NCBI RefSeq assembly: GCF_902833645.1
Contig: NZ_CADFGE010000012.1
Location: forward strand, 186,001-250,000
Reading direction: 5' to 3'
Source: Paraburkholderia fungorum
GTDB lineage: Bacteria; Pseudomonadota; Gammaproteobacteria; Burkholderiales; Burkholderiaceae
Length of the DNA: 64,000 nucleotides
Made by a program: the position numbers and the translations under genes. A model generated the notes under the pieces. That model had not been told where the DNA came from. It worked only from the letters and a program-made list of their open reading frames with translations, and did no database searches. Below, in pieces: positions 16,992-24,851 of this stretch. Position 1 is the first letter of the stretch. Every line of letters starts with the position of its first letter.

Positions 16992-17794
16992 GCACAGGTA
17001 GCATCGATTCACGCCGCGGTGGCGCACCGGTCTCGCATCGTCCGCTGGGCATTCTGGCGGCGTTGCCGCAGGAACTCGGTGATCTGATCGAAGCGATGCG
17101 CGCCGAATCCGGCGTACGCACCATCACGCACGGCCAGCGTGACTACCACCTCGGCACCGTGCACGGCACGCCTTGCGTCGTGACATTGGCGCGCGTCGGC
17201 AAGGTCGCGGCGGCGGCTACCGTCAGCGCCTTGATCCACGCGTTCGATGTCGAAGCGGTGGTGTTTACGGGTGTCGCCGGCGGCGTCGGGACTGAAGTGC
17301 GGGTTGGTGATATCGTCGTCGCCAATGCGCTGATGCAGCACGATCTCGACGCGTCGCCGTTGTTTCCGCGCTTTGAAGTGCCGCTGCTCGGCGTGTCGCG
17401 TTTCACAGCCGACGCGGCGCTTGCCGATCAACTGGCCGCGGCTTGCGAGCACTTTGTCGCCGAAGAAGGTACCGCGTCGGCGGCGCGTTTCGGCACACGC
17501 GAACCGCGCGTGCATCGTGGCTTGATTATCAGCGGCGATCAATTCGTCGCGAGTGCGGCGGGCGTCAAGGCGTTGCGCGATGCGCTGCCGGATGCGCTCG
17601 CGGTCGAGATGGAGGGCGCGGCAATCGCGCAGGTCTGCTACGAATACGGCGTACCGTGCGCGGTCGTGCGCACTATCTCGGACACCGCCGACGATCACGC
17701 GCCGCAATCATTCGTGTCGTTTCTCACCGAGATCGCCGGGACGTATTCGAACGCGATTCTGAAGCGGTTTCTGGAAGCGCGCCAGGTGGCGTGA
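16988..17794 (+). CDS. mtnN: 5'-methylthioadenosine/S-adenosylhomocysteine nucleosidase
   Basis: A 268-residue purine-nucleoside phosphorylase-superfamily enzyme that cleaves adenine from methylthioadenosine and S-adenosylhomocysteine, clearing inhibitory by-products of SAM use. The N-terminal PLGILAALPQEL and the C-terminal AVEMEGAAIAQVCYEYGVP carry the residues that bind the ribose. RTISDTADDHA holds the catalytic-Asp region (the SD motif). It is somewhat longer than E. coli Pfs because of inserts near residues 115-170. The start overlaps the uvrD stop (ATGA), implying coupled translation. The superfamily is certain; the substrate is assigned from the MEGAA and SD motifs. Confidence 0.85.
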   Translation: MSTGSIDSRRGGAPVSHRPLGILAALPQELGDLIEAMRAESGVRTITHGQRDYHLGTVHGTPCVVTLARVGKVAAAATVSALIHAFDVEAVVFTGVAGGVGTEVRVGDIVVANALMQHDLDASPLFPRFEVPLLGVSRFTADAALADQLAAACEHFVAEEGTASAARFGTREPRVHRGLIISGDQFVASAAGVKALRDALPDALAVEMEGAAIAQVCYEYGVPCAVVRTISDTADDHAPQSFVSFLTEIAGTYSNAILKRFLEARQVA

Positions 17795-17852
17795 GGTGCT
17801 CGCCGCCGCAGGTTCATCCTGATGATACACGTCGGCCCGCTAGCAATAAATC

Positions 17853-17884
17853 GAACGGGCGGCACACGAGTGCGTCGCCCGTTC
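17853..17884. terminator. Hairpin between convergent mtnN and prpE, probable terminator
   Basis: A perfect 9-bp stem GAACGGGCG/CGCCCGTTC with a 14-base loop lies 58 bp after the mtnN stop and just beyond the prpE stop. There is no U-run on either side, so termination would be weak or Rho-assisted. Confidence 0.45.
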
Positions 17885-17898
17885 ATGGCACGAAAGGC

Positions 17899-19803
17899 CT
17901 AGTGCTTCGTTGAGTCTCCCAGCGCCTCGCGCACCTGCTGCAAAGCGGACGGATCCTCGATCGTCGGCAGATCGCCCGGTTCGCGTCCTTCCGCCAGCGC
18001 CGCAATCGCGCGGCGTAGCAACTTGCCGGAGCGCGTCTTCGGCAGCATCGACACCACCACCACACGCGCCGGCCGTGCAATCGCGCCGAGATGGCGGTCG
18101 ACGGTCGCGGTGAGTTCGGTTTCCAGCTTCGCCCGCGCCTTGTCGTCCGGGTAAGCCTGCGGATCGCGCAGCACGACGAAGGCCATCGCCGCCTGACCTT
18201 TGAGCGCATCGTTCACGCCGACCACGGCCACTTCCGCGACCGCCGCGTGGCTCGACAACGCTTCTTCGATCTCGCGCGTGCCGAGCCGATGGCCGGCAAC
18301 GTTGATCACGTCGTCCGTGCGGCCGAGGATCGTGACGTAGCCGTCTTCATCCTGAATACCCCAGTCAAAGGTGGAGTAGACCTGCTGGTTCGGCACGCTC
18401 GACCAGTACGTGCTGATAAATCGCTTGTCGTCGCCCCATACCGTGGACATGCAGCCCGGCGGCAGCGGGTAGCCCAGCGCGAGCACGCCTTTTTCGCCGG
18501 GCGGGCAGGGCTCGCCCGTCAGTTCGTTGCGCAAGGTCAGATTGAAACCCGCCGACGGTACGCCCGGCGAGCCGAATTTGGTGGGCAAGGCTTCGACGCC
18601 GCGAGGAATCGCCAGCATCGGCCAACCGGTTTCGGTTTGCCAGTAGTTGTCGATCACGGGCTTGCCGAGCGCACCGGCGATCCAGCTCGCGGTCGGTTCG
18701 TCGAGCGGTTCGCCGGCGAGGAACAGGGTGCGCAGGCTCGACAGATCGGATTTTTTCAGCAGTGCCGGGTCCTGCTTTTTCAGCACGCGCAACGCGGTCG
18801 GCGCGGTGAACATCAGGTTGATTTTGTGCTGTTCGACGAGACGCCACCAGATGCCGCCATCCGGGCGAATGGGCGTGCCTTCGTACATCACGGTAGTGAG
18901 CCCCGCGATCAGCGGCGCATAGACAATGTAGCTGTGGCCGACCACCCAGCCCACGTCCGACGCGGTGAACATCGTGTCGCCGGGCTTGCCCTGAAAGATG
19001 TGTTCCATCGACGCCGCCAGCGCCACCGCATAGCCGCCGACATCGCGCTGCACGCCCTTCGGCTTGCCCGTGGTGCCCGAGGTGTACAGCACGTACGACG
19101 GCTCGTTCGATTCGAGCCATTCGCACGGCACATGCGCATCGAAGAACTGTTCGCGCAGCGGTTCGTAGGCGACGAGGTAGCTCGCGTTCAGGCGCTCCGG
19201 CGCGAGCTGGCGATCGATCAGCAAGACGCGCGGAGTTTTGTGGGCGGCGCGCGCGAGTGCCTCGTCCATTAGAGGCGTGTAGTCGATCACCTTGCCGCCG
19301 CGCGCACCGGCGTCGGCCGTGACGATCAGCACAGGTTTCGCGTCATCGATGCGGGCCGCCAGATTGGGGGCCGCGAAGCCGCCGAACACCACCGAGTGAA
19401 TCGCACCGAGCCGCGCGCATGCGAGCATCGCGAACAGCGCTTCGGGGATCATCGGCAGGTAAAGCAGCACGACGTCGCCGCGCTTCACACCCAATGAGCG
19501 CATCACCGCGGCCATGCGGTTGATTTCGGCATGCAGCTCGGCGTAGGTATAACGCCGCTCGATGCCGGTTTCCGTCGACACATACACCAGCGCGTTTTGC
19601 TGCGCCCGTTCCGCCAGATGCCGGTCCACCGCGTTATGGCACAGGTTCGTGCGGCCGCCGACGAACCAGCGCGCGAACGGCGGATTCGAGCGATCGAGCA
19701 CGGTATCGAACGGGGTTTGCCAATGAATCCGCTGCGCCTGCTCACGCCAGAACGCTTCGGGTTGCTCAATCGAACGACGGTGGAAGTCGCGGTAGGTGGT
19801 CAT
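17899..19803 (-). CDS. prpE: Propionate--CoA ligase
   Basis: A 634-residue AMP-forming acyl-CoA synthetase of the acetyl/propionyl-CoA synthetase family. The N-terminal ACAS_N region begins MTTYRDFHRRSIEQPEAFW. The AMP-binding P-loop VLYTSGTTGKPKGV is near residue 240, YWQTETGW near 400 and the adenylation-core GRTDDVINVAGHRLGT near 500. The C-terminal KTRSGKLLRR holds the lysine that is reversibly acetylated in this family. Its closer resemblance to PrpE than Acs is judged from the N-terminal sequence and the length (Acs is usually about 650). It would feed propionate into the methylcitrate cycle; no prpBCD genes are in the window, so it acts from a standalone locus. It is monocistronic, downstream of the MFS gene's terminator. 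Confidence 0.85.
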   Translation of the reverse strand: MTTYRDFHRRSIEQPEAFWREQAQRIHWQTPFDTVLDRSNPPFARWFVGGRTNLCHNAVDRHLAERAQQNALVYVSTETGIERRYTYAELHAEINRMAAVMRSLGVKRGDVVLLYLPMIPEALFAMLACARLGAIHSVVFGGFAAPNLAARIDDAKPVLIVTADAGARGGKVIDYTPLMDEALARAAHKTPRVLLIDRQLAPERLNASYLVAYEPLREQFFDAHVPCEWLESNEPSYVLYTSGTTGKPKGVQRDVGGYAVALAASMEHIFQGKPGDTMFTASDVGWVVGHSYIVYAPLIAGLTTVMYEGTPIRPDGGIWWRLVEQHKINLMFTAPTALRVLKKQDPALLKKSDLSSLRTLFLAGEPLDEPTASWIAGALGKPVIDNYWQTETGWPMLAIPRGVEALPTKFGSPGVPSAGFNLTLRNELTGEPCPPGEKGVLALGYPLPPGCMSTVWGDDKRFISTYWSSVPNQQVYSTFDWGIQDEDGYVTILGRTDDVINVAGHRLGTREIEEALSSHAAVAEVAVVGVNDALKGQAAMAFVVLRDPQAYPDDKARAKLETELTATVDRHLGAIARPARVVVVSMLPKTRSGKLLRRAIAALAEGREPGDLPTIEDPSALQQVREALGDSTKH

Positions 19804-19949
19804 CGGCGGCGATCCTTCTGCTGCGTGAGTGAACGGATGGCGAGTCGTACGACGCCGGGGCGTGGCGAGAGAGCGGTACGACTATCCGCACAAGGATAGT
19901 GCAGGCGCGGCGGTGCGGACAACGCGGGTTCACCATGAGCGGGGACAAT

Positions 19950-19975
19950 AAAAAAGGCGCCGCGGCGCCTTTTTT
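19950..19975 (-). terminator. Intrinsic terminator of the fsr-like gene
   Basis: A fully palindromic A6-GGCGCCGCGGCGCC-T6 lies 27 bp past the MFS stop codon. Being symmetrical it could work in either direction, and it isolates prpE from upstream transcription. Confidence 0.88.
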
Positions 19976-20001
19976 CATTCACTTGCGGACAGTCAAAGCC
20001 A

Positions 20002-21261
20002 TCATGCTTTCGCGCGCTTGCCTTCGACATCCGGCAGGAACACCGTCAGCACGCCGATCAGCGGCAGGAACGAGCAGACCTTGTACACATAGGTGATGCT
20101 GGTCGCGTCGGCCAACTGCCCGAGCACGGCGGCGCCGACCCCGCCCATGCCGAACGCGAAACCGAAGAAGAGGCCGGCAACCATCCCCACCTTGCCGGGG
20201 ATCAGTTCCTGCGCATAGACGAGGATCGCCGAGAACGCCGAGGCCAGCACGATACCGATGATCACCGTCAGCACGCCGGTCCAGAACAGGTTGGCGTAGG
20301 GCAGCAGCAGCGTGAACGGCGCAACGCCGAGAATCGACACCCAGATCACGTACTTGCGGCCGATCCGGTCGCCGATCGGACCGCCGATCACCGTGCCTGC
20401 CGCGACCGCGGCGAGGAACACGAACAGATGGACCTGCGCGGCCTGCACCGGCAGATGGAACTTGTCGATCAGATAGAACGTGAAATAGCTGTTGATGCTG
20501 GCGAGGTAGAAGTACTTCGAGAACACCAGCAGCATCAGCACGGCCATCGCGAACATGACCTGATTGCGCGACAGGGTCGCGTGACCGGCCTGGCTACGCG
20601 TCTTCTTCACTGCGGGATGCTGCTTGTACCAGCGGCCGATCTGCGCGAGCACGACGATCGCGACCAGCGCGGCCACCGAAAACCACGCGATGCTGCGCTG
20701 GCCATGCGGGATCACGATCAACGCGGCGAGCAACGGCCCGAGCGACGAACCCGCATTGCCGCCTACCTGGAACAGCGACTGCGCGAGGCCGTGTTTGCCG
20801 CCCGACGCCAGACGTGCCACGCGCGACGATTCCGGATGAAACACCGACGAGCCGCAACCGACCAGTGCCGCGGCCACCAGCAGCACGCCGAAACTCGGCG
20901 CGACCGACATCAACAGCAGGCCGGCGAGCGTGAAGCCCATGCCGACAGGCAGCGAATACGGCTTCGGATGCTTGTCGGTATAGCTGCCGACCAGCGGTTG
21001 CAGCAAAGAAGCAGTGATCTGATAGGTCAGCGTAATCAGCCCGATCTGCCCGAACGACAGCGAGAAGTTGTCTTTCAGCATCGGGTAGATCGCCAGAATC
21101 AACGACTGGATCATGTCGTTGAGCAGATGCGAAAAGCTGATCGCGCCCAGCACCGAGTAGACCGTACGCTGGACTTTGGCGGCAGGGGCGGCAGGGGCGG
21201 CAGTACTGGCGGGAGAGGCTGATGCGCCGGCGAGGGCGCTTTTATCGAGGCTCGTTTCCAT
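20002..21261 (-). CDS. fsr: MFS transporter, fosmidomycin resistance protein family
   Basis: A 419-residue major facilitator with 12 predicted membrane segments after an about 30-residue Ala/Ser-rich cytoplasmic N-terminus. Characteristic Fsr-type stretches are ISFSHLLNDMIQSLILAIYP near residues 41-60 and GCGSSVFHPESSRVARLASG near 135-155. E. coli Fsr exports fosmidomycin; in soil bacteria such proteins may handle other phosphonates or natural products, so the physiological substrate is unknown. A small cytoplasmic loop after TM6 is basic (RWYKQHPAVKKTRSQ), as in the MFS fold. The gene is monocistronic with its own terminator. No strong Shine-Dalgarno is visible before ATG 21261. Confidence 0.85.
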   Translation of the reverse strand: METSLDKSALAGASASPASTAAPAAPAAKVQRTVYSVLGAISFSHLLNDMIQSLILAIYPMLKDNFSLSFGQIGLITLTYQITASLLQPLVGSYTDKHPKPYSLPVGMGFTLAGLLLMSVAPSFGVLLVAAALVGCGSSVFHPESSRVARLASGGKHGLAQSLFQVGGNAGSSLGPLLAALIVIPHGQRSIAWFSVAALVAIVVLAQIGRWYKQHPAVKKTRSQAGHATLSRNQVMFAMAVLMLLVFSKYFYLASINSYFTFYLIDKFHLPVQAAQVHLFVFLAAVAAGTVIGGPIGDRIGRKYVIWVSILGVAPFTLLLPYANLFWTGVLTVIIGIVLASAFSAILVYAQELIPGKVGMVAGLFFGFAFGMGGVGAAVLGQLADATSITYVYKVCSFLPLIGVLTVFLPDVEGKRAKA

Positions 21262-21699
21262 ACGCTAGATGAGAGAGAAAAAAGGGTGAAAGGTCGTGAT
21301 TTCTGGCTGCCGGCGTTCGGCTACTGACGCGTCGGCATTCCTCCGGGTCGCTTGCCGGTTAGACGGAAAGCGAGCGCTGCGGCATTTCGACGCGATGTCC
21401 GGGTTTGTCAGCTATTTGTCGAAGTTTAATGTGGCTTCGGCTAAATGTAAGGACAAGTTTTGTCGCGAATCGGACACGTCCGAGCGGCGCGGTGCCTGCG
21501 GCTGCCTCGAAACTGGCACCTCTGGTGCACCGCAGCGGTGCTTTCGGCCGGTGTGTTGCCATTGCCACGGATGATTGGCAAGCCCTCTGATAAATGCGGT
21601 TTTGCGATTTTTGGCCATGTATAAAGCGGTCGCGGGCGCGAAGCTTACAAAGCGGCGCGTCGAGGACCGGGCATGACGATTGGCTGACACGAGCGGCGT
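21262..21699. other. Intergenic region between fsr and the chemoreceptor gene, no gene recognised
   Basis: This 438-bp divergent spacer has only short ORFs without ribosome-binding sites or family similarity. It holds the promoters of the two divergent genes, with an AT-richer stretch near 21410-21470. I see no repeat, RNA gene or operator that I can name. Confidence 0.4.
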
Positions 21700-21727
21700 T
21701 AAAGATCGCGGACGTTTATGCCGTAGA
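21700..21727 (+). promoter_or_regulatory. Possible sigma-28 (FliA) promoter of the chemoreceptor gene
   Basis: TAAAGATC (21700-21707), 12 bases, then GCCGTAGA (21720-21727). This resembles the flagellar-class consensus TAAAGTTT-N11-GCCGATAA with one extra spacer base. It lies 66 bp before the chosen start of a chemotaxis receptor, a gene class often under FliA. Confidence 0.35.
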
Positions 21728-21793
21728 CCCGGAGAGATAAGCATTAATGCCGGAACCGACCTTTCCGGCAGTCGATACGCGGGGACGAGGAAT

Positions 21794-23467
21794 ATGAAAG
21801 CAGTTTCGCTGGGTGGCCAGACGGGCGCGGGGTTCGTACCGGAAGGGGAAGCGGCGGGCAAGCCGTCACATGGGCAGGAGGGCCATTCGCGCGCCGTGCG
21901 GCTCAAGGGTTTGTCGGTGAAGGCGACGCTGCGGCTTGCCTTTGCCGTGCTGCTGATCGGCACCCTCGTCATCGGCATATTTTCGCTGACCCAGATCAGC
22001 CGCCTGAACGCTTCCGCGCAATCGATCTACGACCAGGGACACGTGGCGAGCCGCGCTGCCGAAGAGGCGCGCGGCCACATGCTGCGTGCGAGCCGTGCAC
22101 AGAAGATGCTGCTCACCGCGACCACGGCCAAGGAGCGCGACGACCTCGGCGCCGACATCGACAAGGGCCTGAACGGTCTCGGCACGGAACTCGGTACGCT
22201 GCAACAGTACGTCGACACGTCCGATGCGAAGGCGGTCGACCAGCAGAAGAAATTTGCCGCGGCCGTTGCAGTGTGGAGCGGCCACTTGCGCGATTTCGTG
22301 AAGCTCGTGAAGGCGCAACCGCTCGATCTTTCGCAGATGAACTGGCAGGTCGGCACGCAGGACGTATCGTTGCTGGTCGAGACTGGCAAGCTTGAAAAAC
22401 TCGTCGACGAACTCGTTGCAGAGCGCGGCACCGCTGCCAAGGCGACGATCGAGGCATCGGGTTTTATTTTCCATTCGTCGTTCGTGATGATCGCCGTGAT
22501 GACGGTTGGCCTGATCGCCCTGGCGTTCGGCATTAGCGAGTGGGTGGTGCGCCGCCTTGCCGGCCAGCTTGGCGGCGAGCCTGCCTACGCCAAGGAAATT
22601 GCGAGCCGGATTGCTGCGGGCGACTTATCGAATCAGATCGTGCTGGGCCGCAAGGACAAGTCGAGCATGCTGTACGCGCTGCACGACATGCAAAGCGGCC
22701 TTGCGACGACGGTCTCCGACATCGCGTCGAGTGCCGACGCGATTGCGACGGCGTCGGGCGAAATCTCGATGGGCAATCTCGACTTGTCGCAGCGTACGGA
22801 GCAGCAGGCGATGGCGCTTGAGCGGACGGCGAGCAGCATGGAGCAGTTGACCTCGACGGTCAGACAGAACGCCGACAACGCGAAGCAGGCGAGCACCTTG
22901 GCCAACAACGCATCGGAGATAGCGGAGAAGGGCGGTGCTGTAGTAAGCCGTGTGGTGGCGACGATGAACGAGATCAACGACAGCGCGCGAAGCATTGGCG
23001 ACATCATCGGCGTAATCGAGGGGATTGCGTTCCAGACCAATATCCTTGCGTTGAACGCCGCGGTGGAAGCTGCCCGAGCTGGCGAAGAGGGTCGGGGATT
23101 CTCGGTAGTCGCGGCCGAAGTGCGCAATCTCGCGCAGCGCAGCGCGGCTGCCGCGAAGGAGATCAAGGGGTTGATCAGTACGTCGGTGGAGCGGGTGAGT
23201 AATGGCTCGACGTTGGCGGCGGACGCTGGTCAGACGATGGATGAAGTGGTGAAGGCGGTGAAGCGCGTGACGGACATCATGGGCGAGATTTCGGCGGCGT
23301 CGTCCGAGCAAAGCGCGGGGATTGAGGAGATCAACCTGGCGGTAACGCAGATGGATTCCGGCACGCAGCAGAACGCAGCGCTGGTGGAGCAGGCAACCGC
23401 GGCTGCCCGATCACTGGACGACCAGGCCCGCGGCCTGAAGCAGATGGTTGGAAAGTTCAGGTTATAA
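21794..23467 (+). CDS. Methyl-accepting chemotaxis protein
   Basis: A 557-residue transmembrane chemoreceptor. It has a cytoplasmic N-tail, TM1 at about 46-65 and a periplasmic helical ligand domain at about 66-223 of the four-helix-bundle type. TM2 is at about 224-247, then a HAMP linker and a long cytoplasmic coiled coil. The highly conserved signalling tip (GIAFQTNILALNAAVEAARA then GEEGRGFSVVAAEVRNLA) is near residues 410-445. It ends ...MVGKFRL and lacks a CheR-docking pentapeptide. ATG 21794 has GACGAGGAA upstream; longer in-frame starts from 21680 lack similarity. The ligand is unknown. The gene is a singleton, with no che genes nearby, and its 3' end abuts a partial repeat element. 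Confidence 0.92.
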   Translation: MKAVSLGGQTGAGFVPEGEAAGKPSHGQEGHSRAVRLKGLSVKATLRLAFAVLLIGTLVIGIFSLTQISRLNASAQSIYDQGHVASRAAEEARGHMLRASRAQKMLLTATTAKERDDLGADIDKGLNGLGTELGTLQQYVDTSDAKAVDQQKKFAAAVAVWSGHLRDFVKLVKAQPLDLSQMNWQVGTQDVSLLVETGKLEKLVDELVAERGTAAKATIEASGFIFHSSFVMIAVMTVGLIALAFGISEWVVRRLAGQLGGEPAYAKEIASRIAAGDLSNQIVLGRKDKSSMLYALHDMQSGLATTVSDIASSADAIATASGEISMGNLDLSQRTEQQAMALERTASSMEQLTSTVRQNADNAKQASTLANNASEIAEKGGAVVSRVVATMNEINDSARSIGDIIGVIEGIAFQTNILALNAAVEAARAGEEGRGFSVVAAEVRNLAQRSAAAAKEIKGLISTSVERVSNGSTLAADAGQTMDEVVKAVKRVTDIMGEISAASSEQSAGIEEINLAVTQMDSGTQQNAALVEQATAAARSLDDQARGLKQMVGKFRL

Positions 23468-23716
23468 GGGGTGCGAACTGCGCATCGGCGCGCGCAGCGC
23501 CGCCGGAAGTATGACTGCCTTGTCACTACCGCCAAATGTGCGAGGACACAGATTCCAGATGCACCACTACCGTGGCTGCGCGGGGGACCCACTTATGAGC
23601 TGGCGGTGTAAAGCCGCTTTCTTTTGCCTACTTTTCTTTGCGGCCGGCAAAGAAAAGTAGGTGCCGCCCCGCACAGGGGCAACGCCAATAGACCACTAAG
23701 AAAACAAGGAAAGGCC
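23468..23716. repeat. Solo end of the long inverted-repeat element, copy 3
   Basis: About 250 bp matching the right end of copy 2: part of the core (the cggcgcgcgcagcgccgcc stretch), the cagattccagatgc segment, and the perfect 15-bp hairpin at 23627-23661. The GCCCC/GGGGC hairpin and the caaggaaaggcc boundary (ending 23716) follow. The opposite end and most of the core are absent. It begins directly after the chemoreceptor stop and fills the gap to the convergent efflux operon, so it probably serves as the transcription end for both. Confidence 0.8.
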
Positions 23717-23776
23717 AACACCCCCCAAGCCCAGCCAAAACAAAACAGGCGCCTCCCAGGCAAAAAAAAGAGCACC

Positions 23777-24637
23777 TCAGCTAGGCTTAACAACCACAGT
23801 ACAAGTAATCCCAGCAGCCAGCACAACCCCATCGGGCACAGAATCAATCCTCACCCGCACGGGCACGCGCTGCGCCAACCGAACCCAGTTAAAGGTCGGA
23901 TTCACATCAGCGAGCAGTTCCCGGCTTTCAGGATTATCCCGATCATAGATTCCTCGAGAAATACTCTCGACATGCCCTTGCAGCGTCCCCCCACTCATAA
24001 GCCGAACTTCAGCCTTATCGCCGATGCGAACATGAGGCAGCTTGGTCTCTTCAAAGTACCCATAAACCCAGAAAGAGTGACTATCGACGATCGCCAGTTT
24101 GGCGGCCCCGGCCGTGGCATAGTCACCACGAAAGACGTTCAGATTAGTGACATACCCATCAACCGGCGAGACCACCCGAGTCCGCTCGAGATTCAACTTC
24201 GCGGCATCGAGCGCGGCCAAAGCCTGCTGATAGGAAGCCTCAGCAGCAGAAGCGGTGTGCGTCGCATTCTCACGGCTTTCTTTGGACACAACCAAAGCAT
24301 CCATATCCGCCCGCCGCTGCGCATCATCGCGCTTCATCTGCAACTCGGCCTTACGCGCGGCAACGGCAGCTTGCGCCTGCTCAACAGCAATCTGATAGTG
24401 CGAAGGATCGATCTGCATCAACAGATCCCCCTTCTTGACCAGTTGGTTATCCTTAACAGGCAAATCAACAACCGCGCCAGACACATCAGGCGCCACATTC
24501 ACAATCTCAGCGCGCACGCGCCCATCGCGAGTCCACGGTTCATCCATGTAATGAACCCACAACACGCGCCCAATCAAAATCGCGACGATAAAAATAATGG
24601 CTGTCGCGACGAAGCCAACAATATTTCGGATGGTCAT
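23777..24637 (-). CDS. aaeA: HlyD-family periplasmic adaptor of an aromatic-acid efflux pump (AaeA-like)
   Basis: A 286-residue membrane-fusion protein. An N-terminal membrane anchor (IVGFVATAIIFIVAILIGRVLW, about residues 5-26) is followed by a biotinyl-lipoyl-like half motif (VRAEIVNVAPDVSGAVVDL), a coiled coil at about 85-150 and a beta-barrel domain (FWVYGYFEETKLPHVRIGD). It would link the FUSC inner-membrane pump to the outer-membrane channel encoded upstream. ATG 24637 (MTIRNIVGF) starts the anchor; the open frame extends upstream to 24754 through an unrelated Cys-rich stretch overlapping aaeX. The coding strand is unusually rich in G and T near its 3' end, next to the repeat element. 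Confidence 0.86.
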   Translation of the reverse strand: MTIRNIVGFVATAIIFIVAILIGRVLWVHYMDEPWTRDGRVRAEIVNVAPDVSGAVVDLPVKDNQLVKKGDLLMQIDPSHYQIAVEQAQAAVAARKAELQMKRDDAQRRADMDALVVSKESRENATHTASAAEASYQQALAALDAAKLNLERTRVVSPVDGYVTNLNVFRGDYATAGAAKLAIVDSHSFWVYGYFEETKLPHVRIGDKAEVRLMSGGTLQGHVESISRGIYDRDNPESRELLADVNPTFNWVRLAQRVPVRVRIDSVPDGVVLAAGITCTVVVKPS

Positions 24638-24650
24638 GTTTCGACTCTGA

Positions 24651-24851
24651 TCAACGATAAACGGCAAGACCCAGCACGCCGCACACACACACGAGCAAAC
24701 TGGCCCGGAACAAGGACGGATGCCACACCACGCGATACAGGCCCGTATAGGCAATCACGCGGTCCAGCATCCAGGTAAGCGCGGCGCCCGCGACGAACAG
24801 CAGCACAATGGCCGGCACGTAGGCGTCGAATACGGCGATATCACGTGGCAT
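24651..24851 (-). CDS. aaeX: DUF1656 small inner-membrane protein (AaeX-like)
   Basis: A 66-residue protein with two hydrophobic segments (about residues 11-28 and 46-63), matching the DUF1656 family that accompanies FUSC and HlyD proteins in AaeXAB-type efflux operons. Its biochemical role is unknown. ATG 24851 (MPRDIAVFDAY) lies inside the end of the FUSC gene, an 11-base overlap, which suggests translational coupling. The adaptor gene starts 13 bp after its stop. Confidence 0.85.
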   Translation of the reverse strand: MPRDIAVFDAYVPAIVLLFVAGAALTWMLDRVIAYTGLYRVVWHPSLFRASLLVCVCGVLGLAVYR

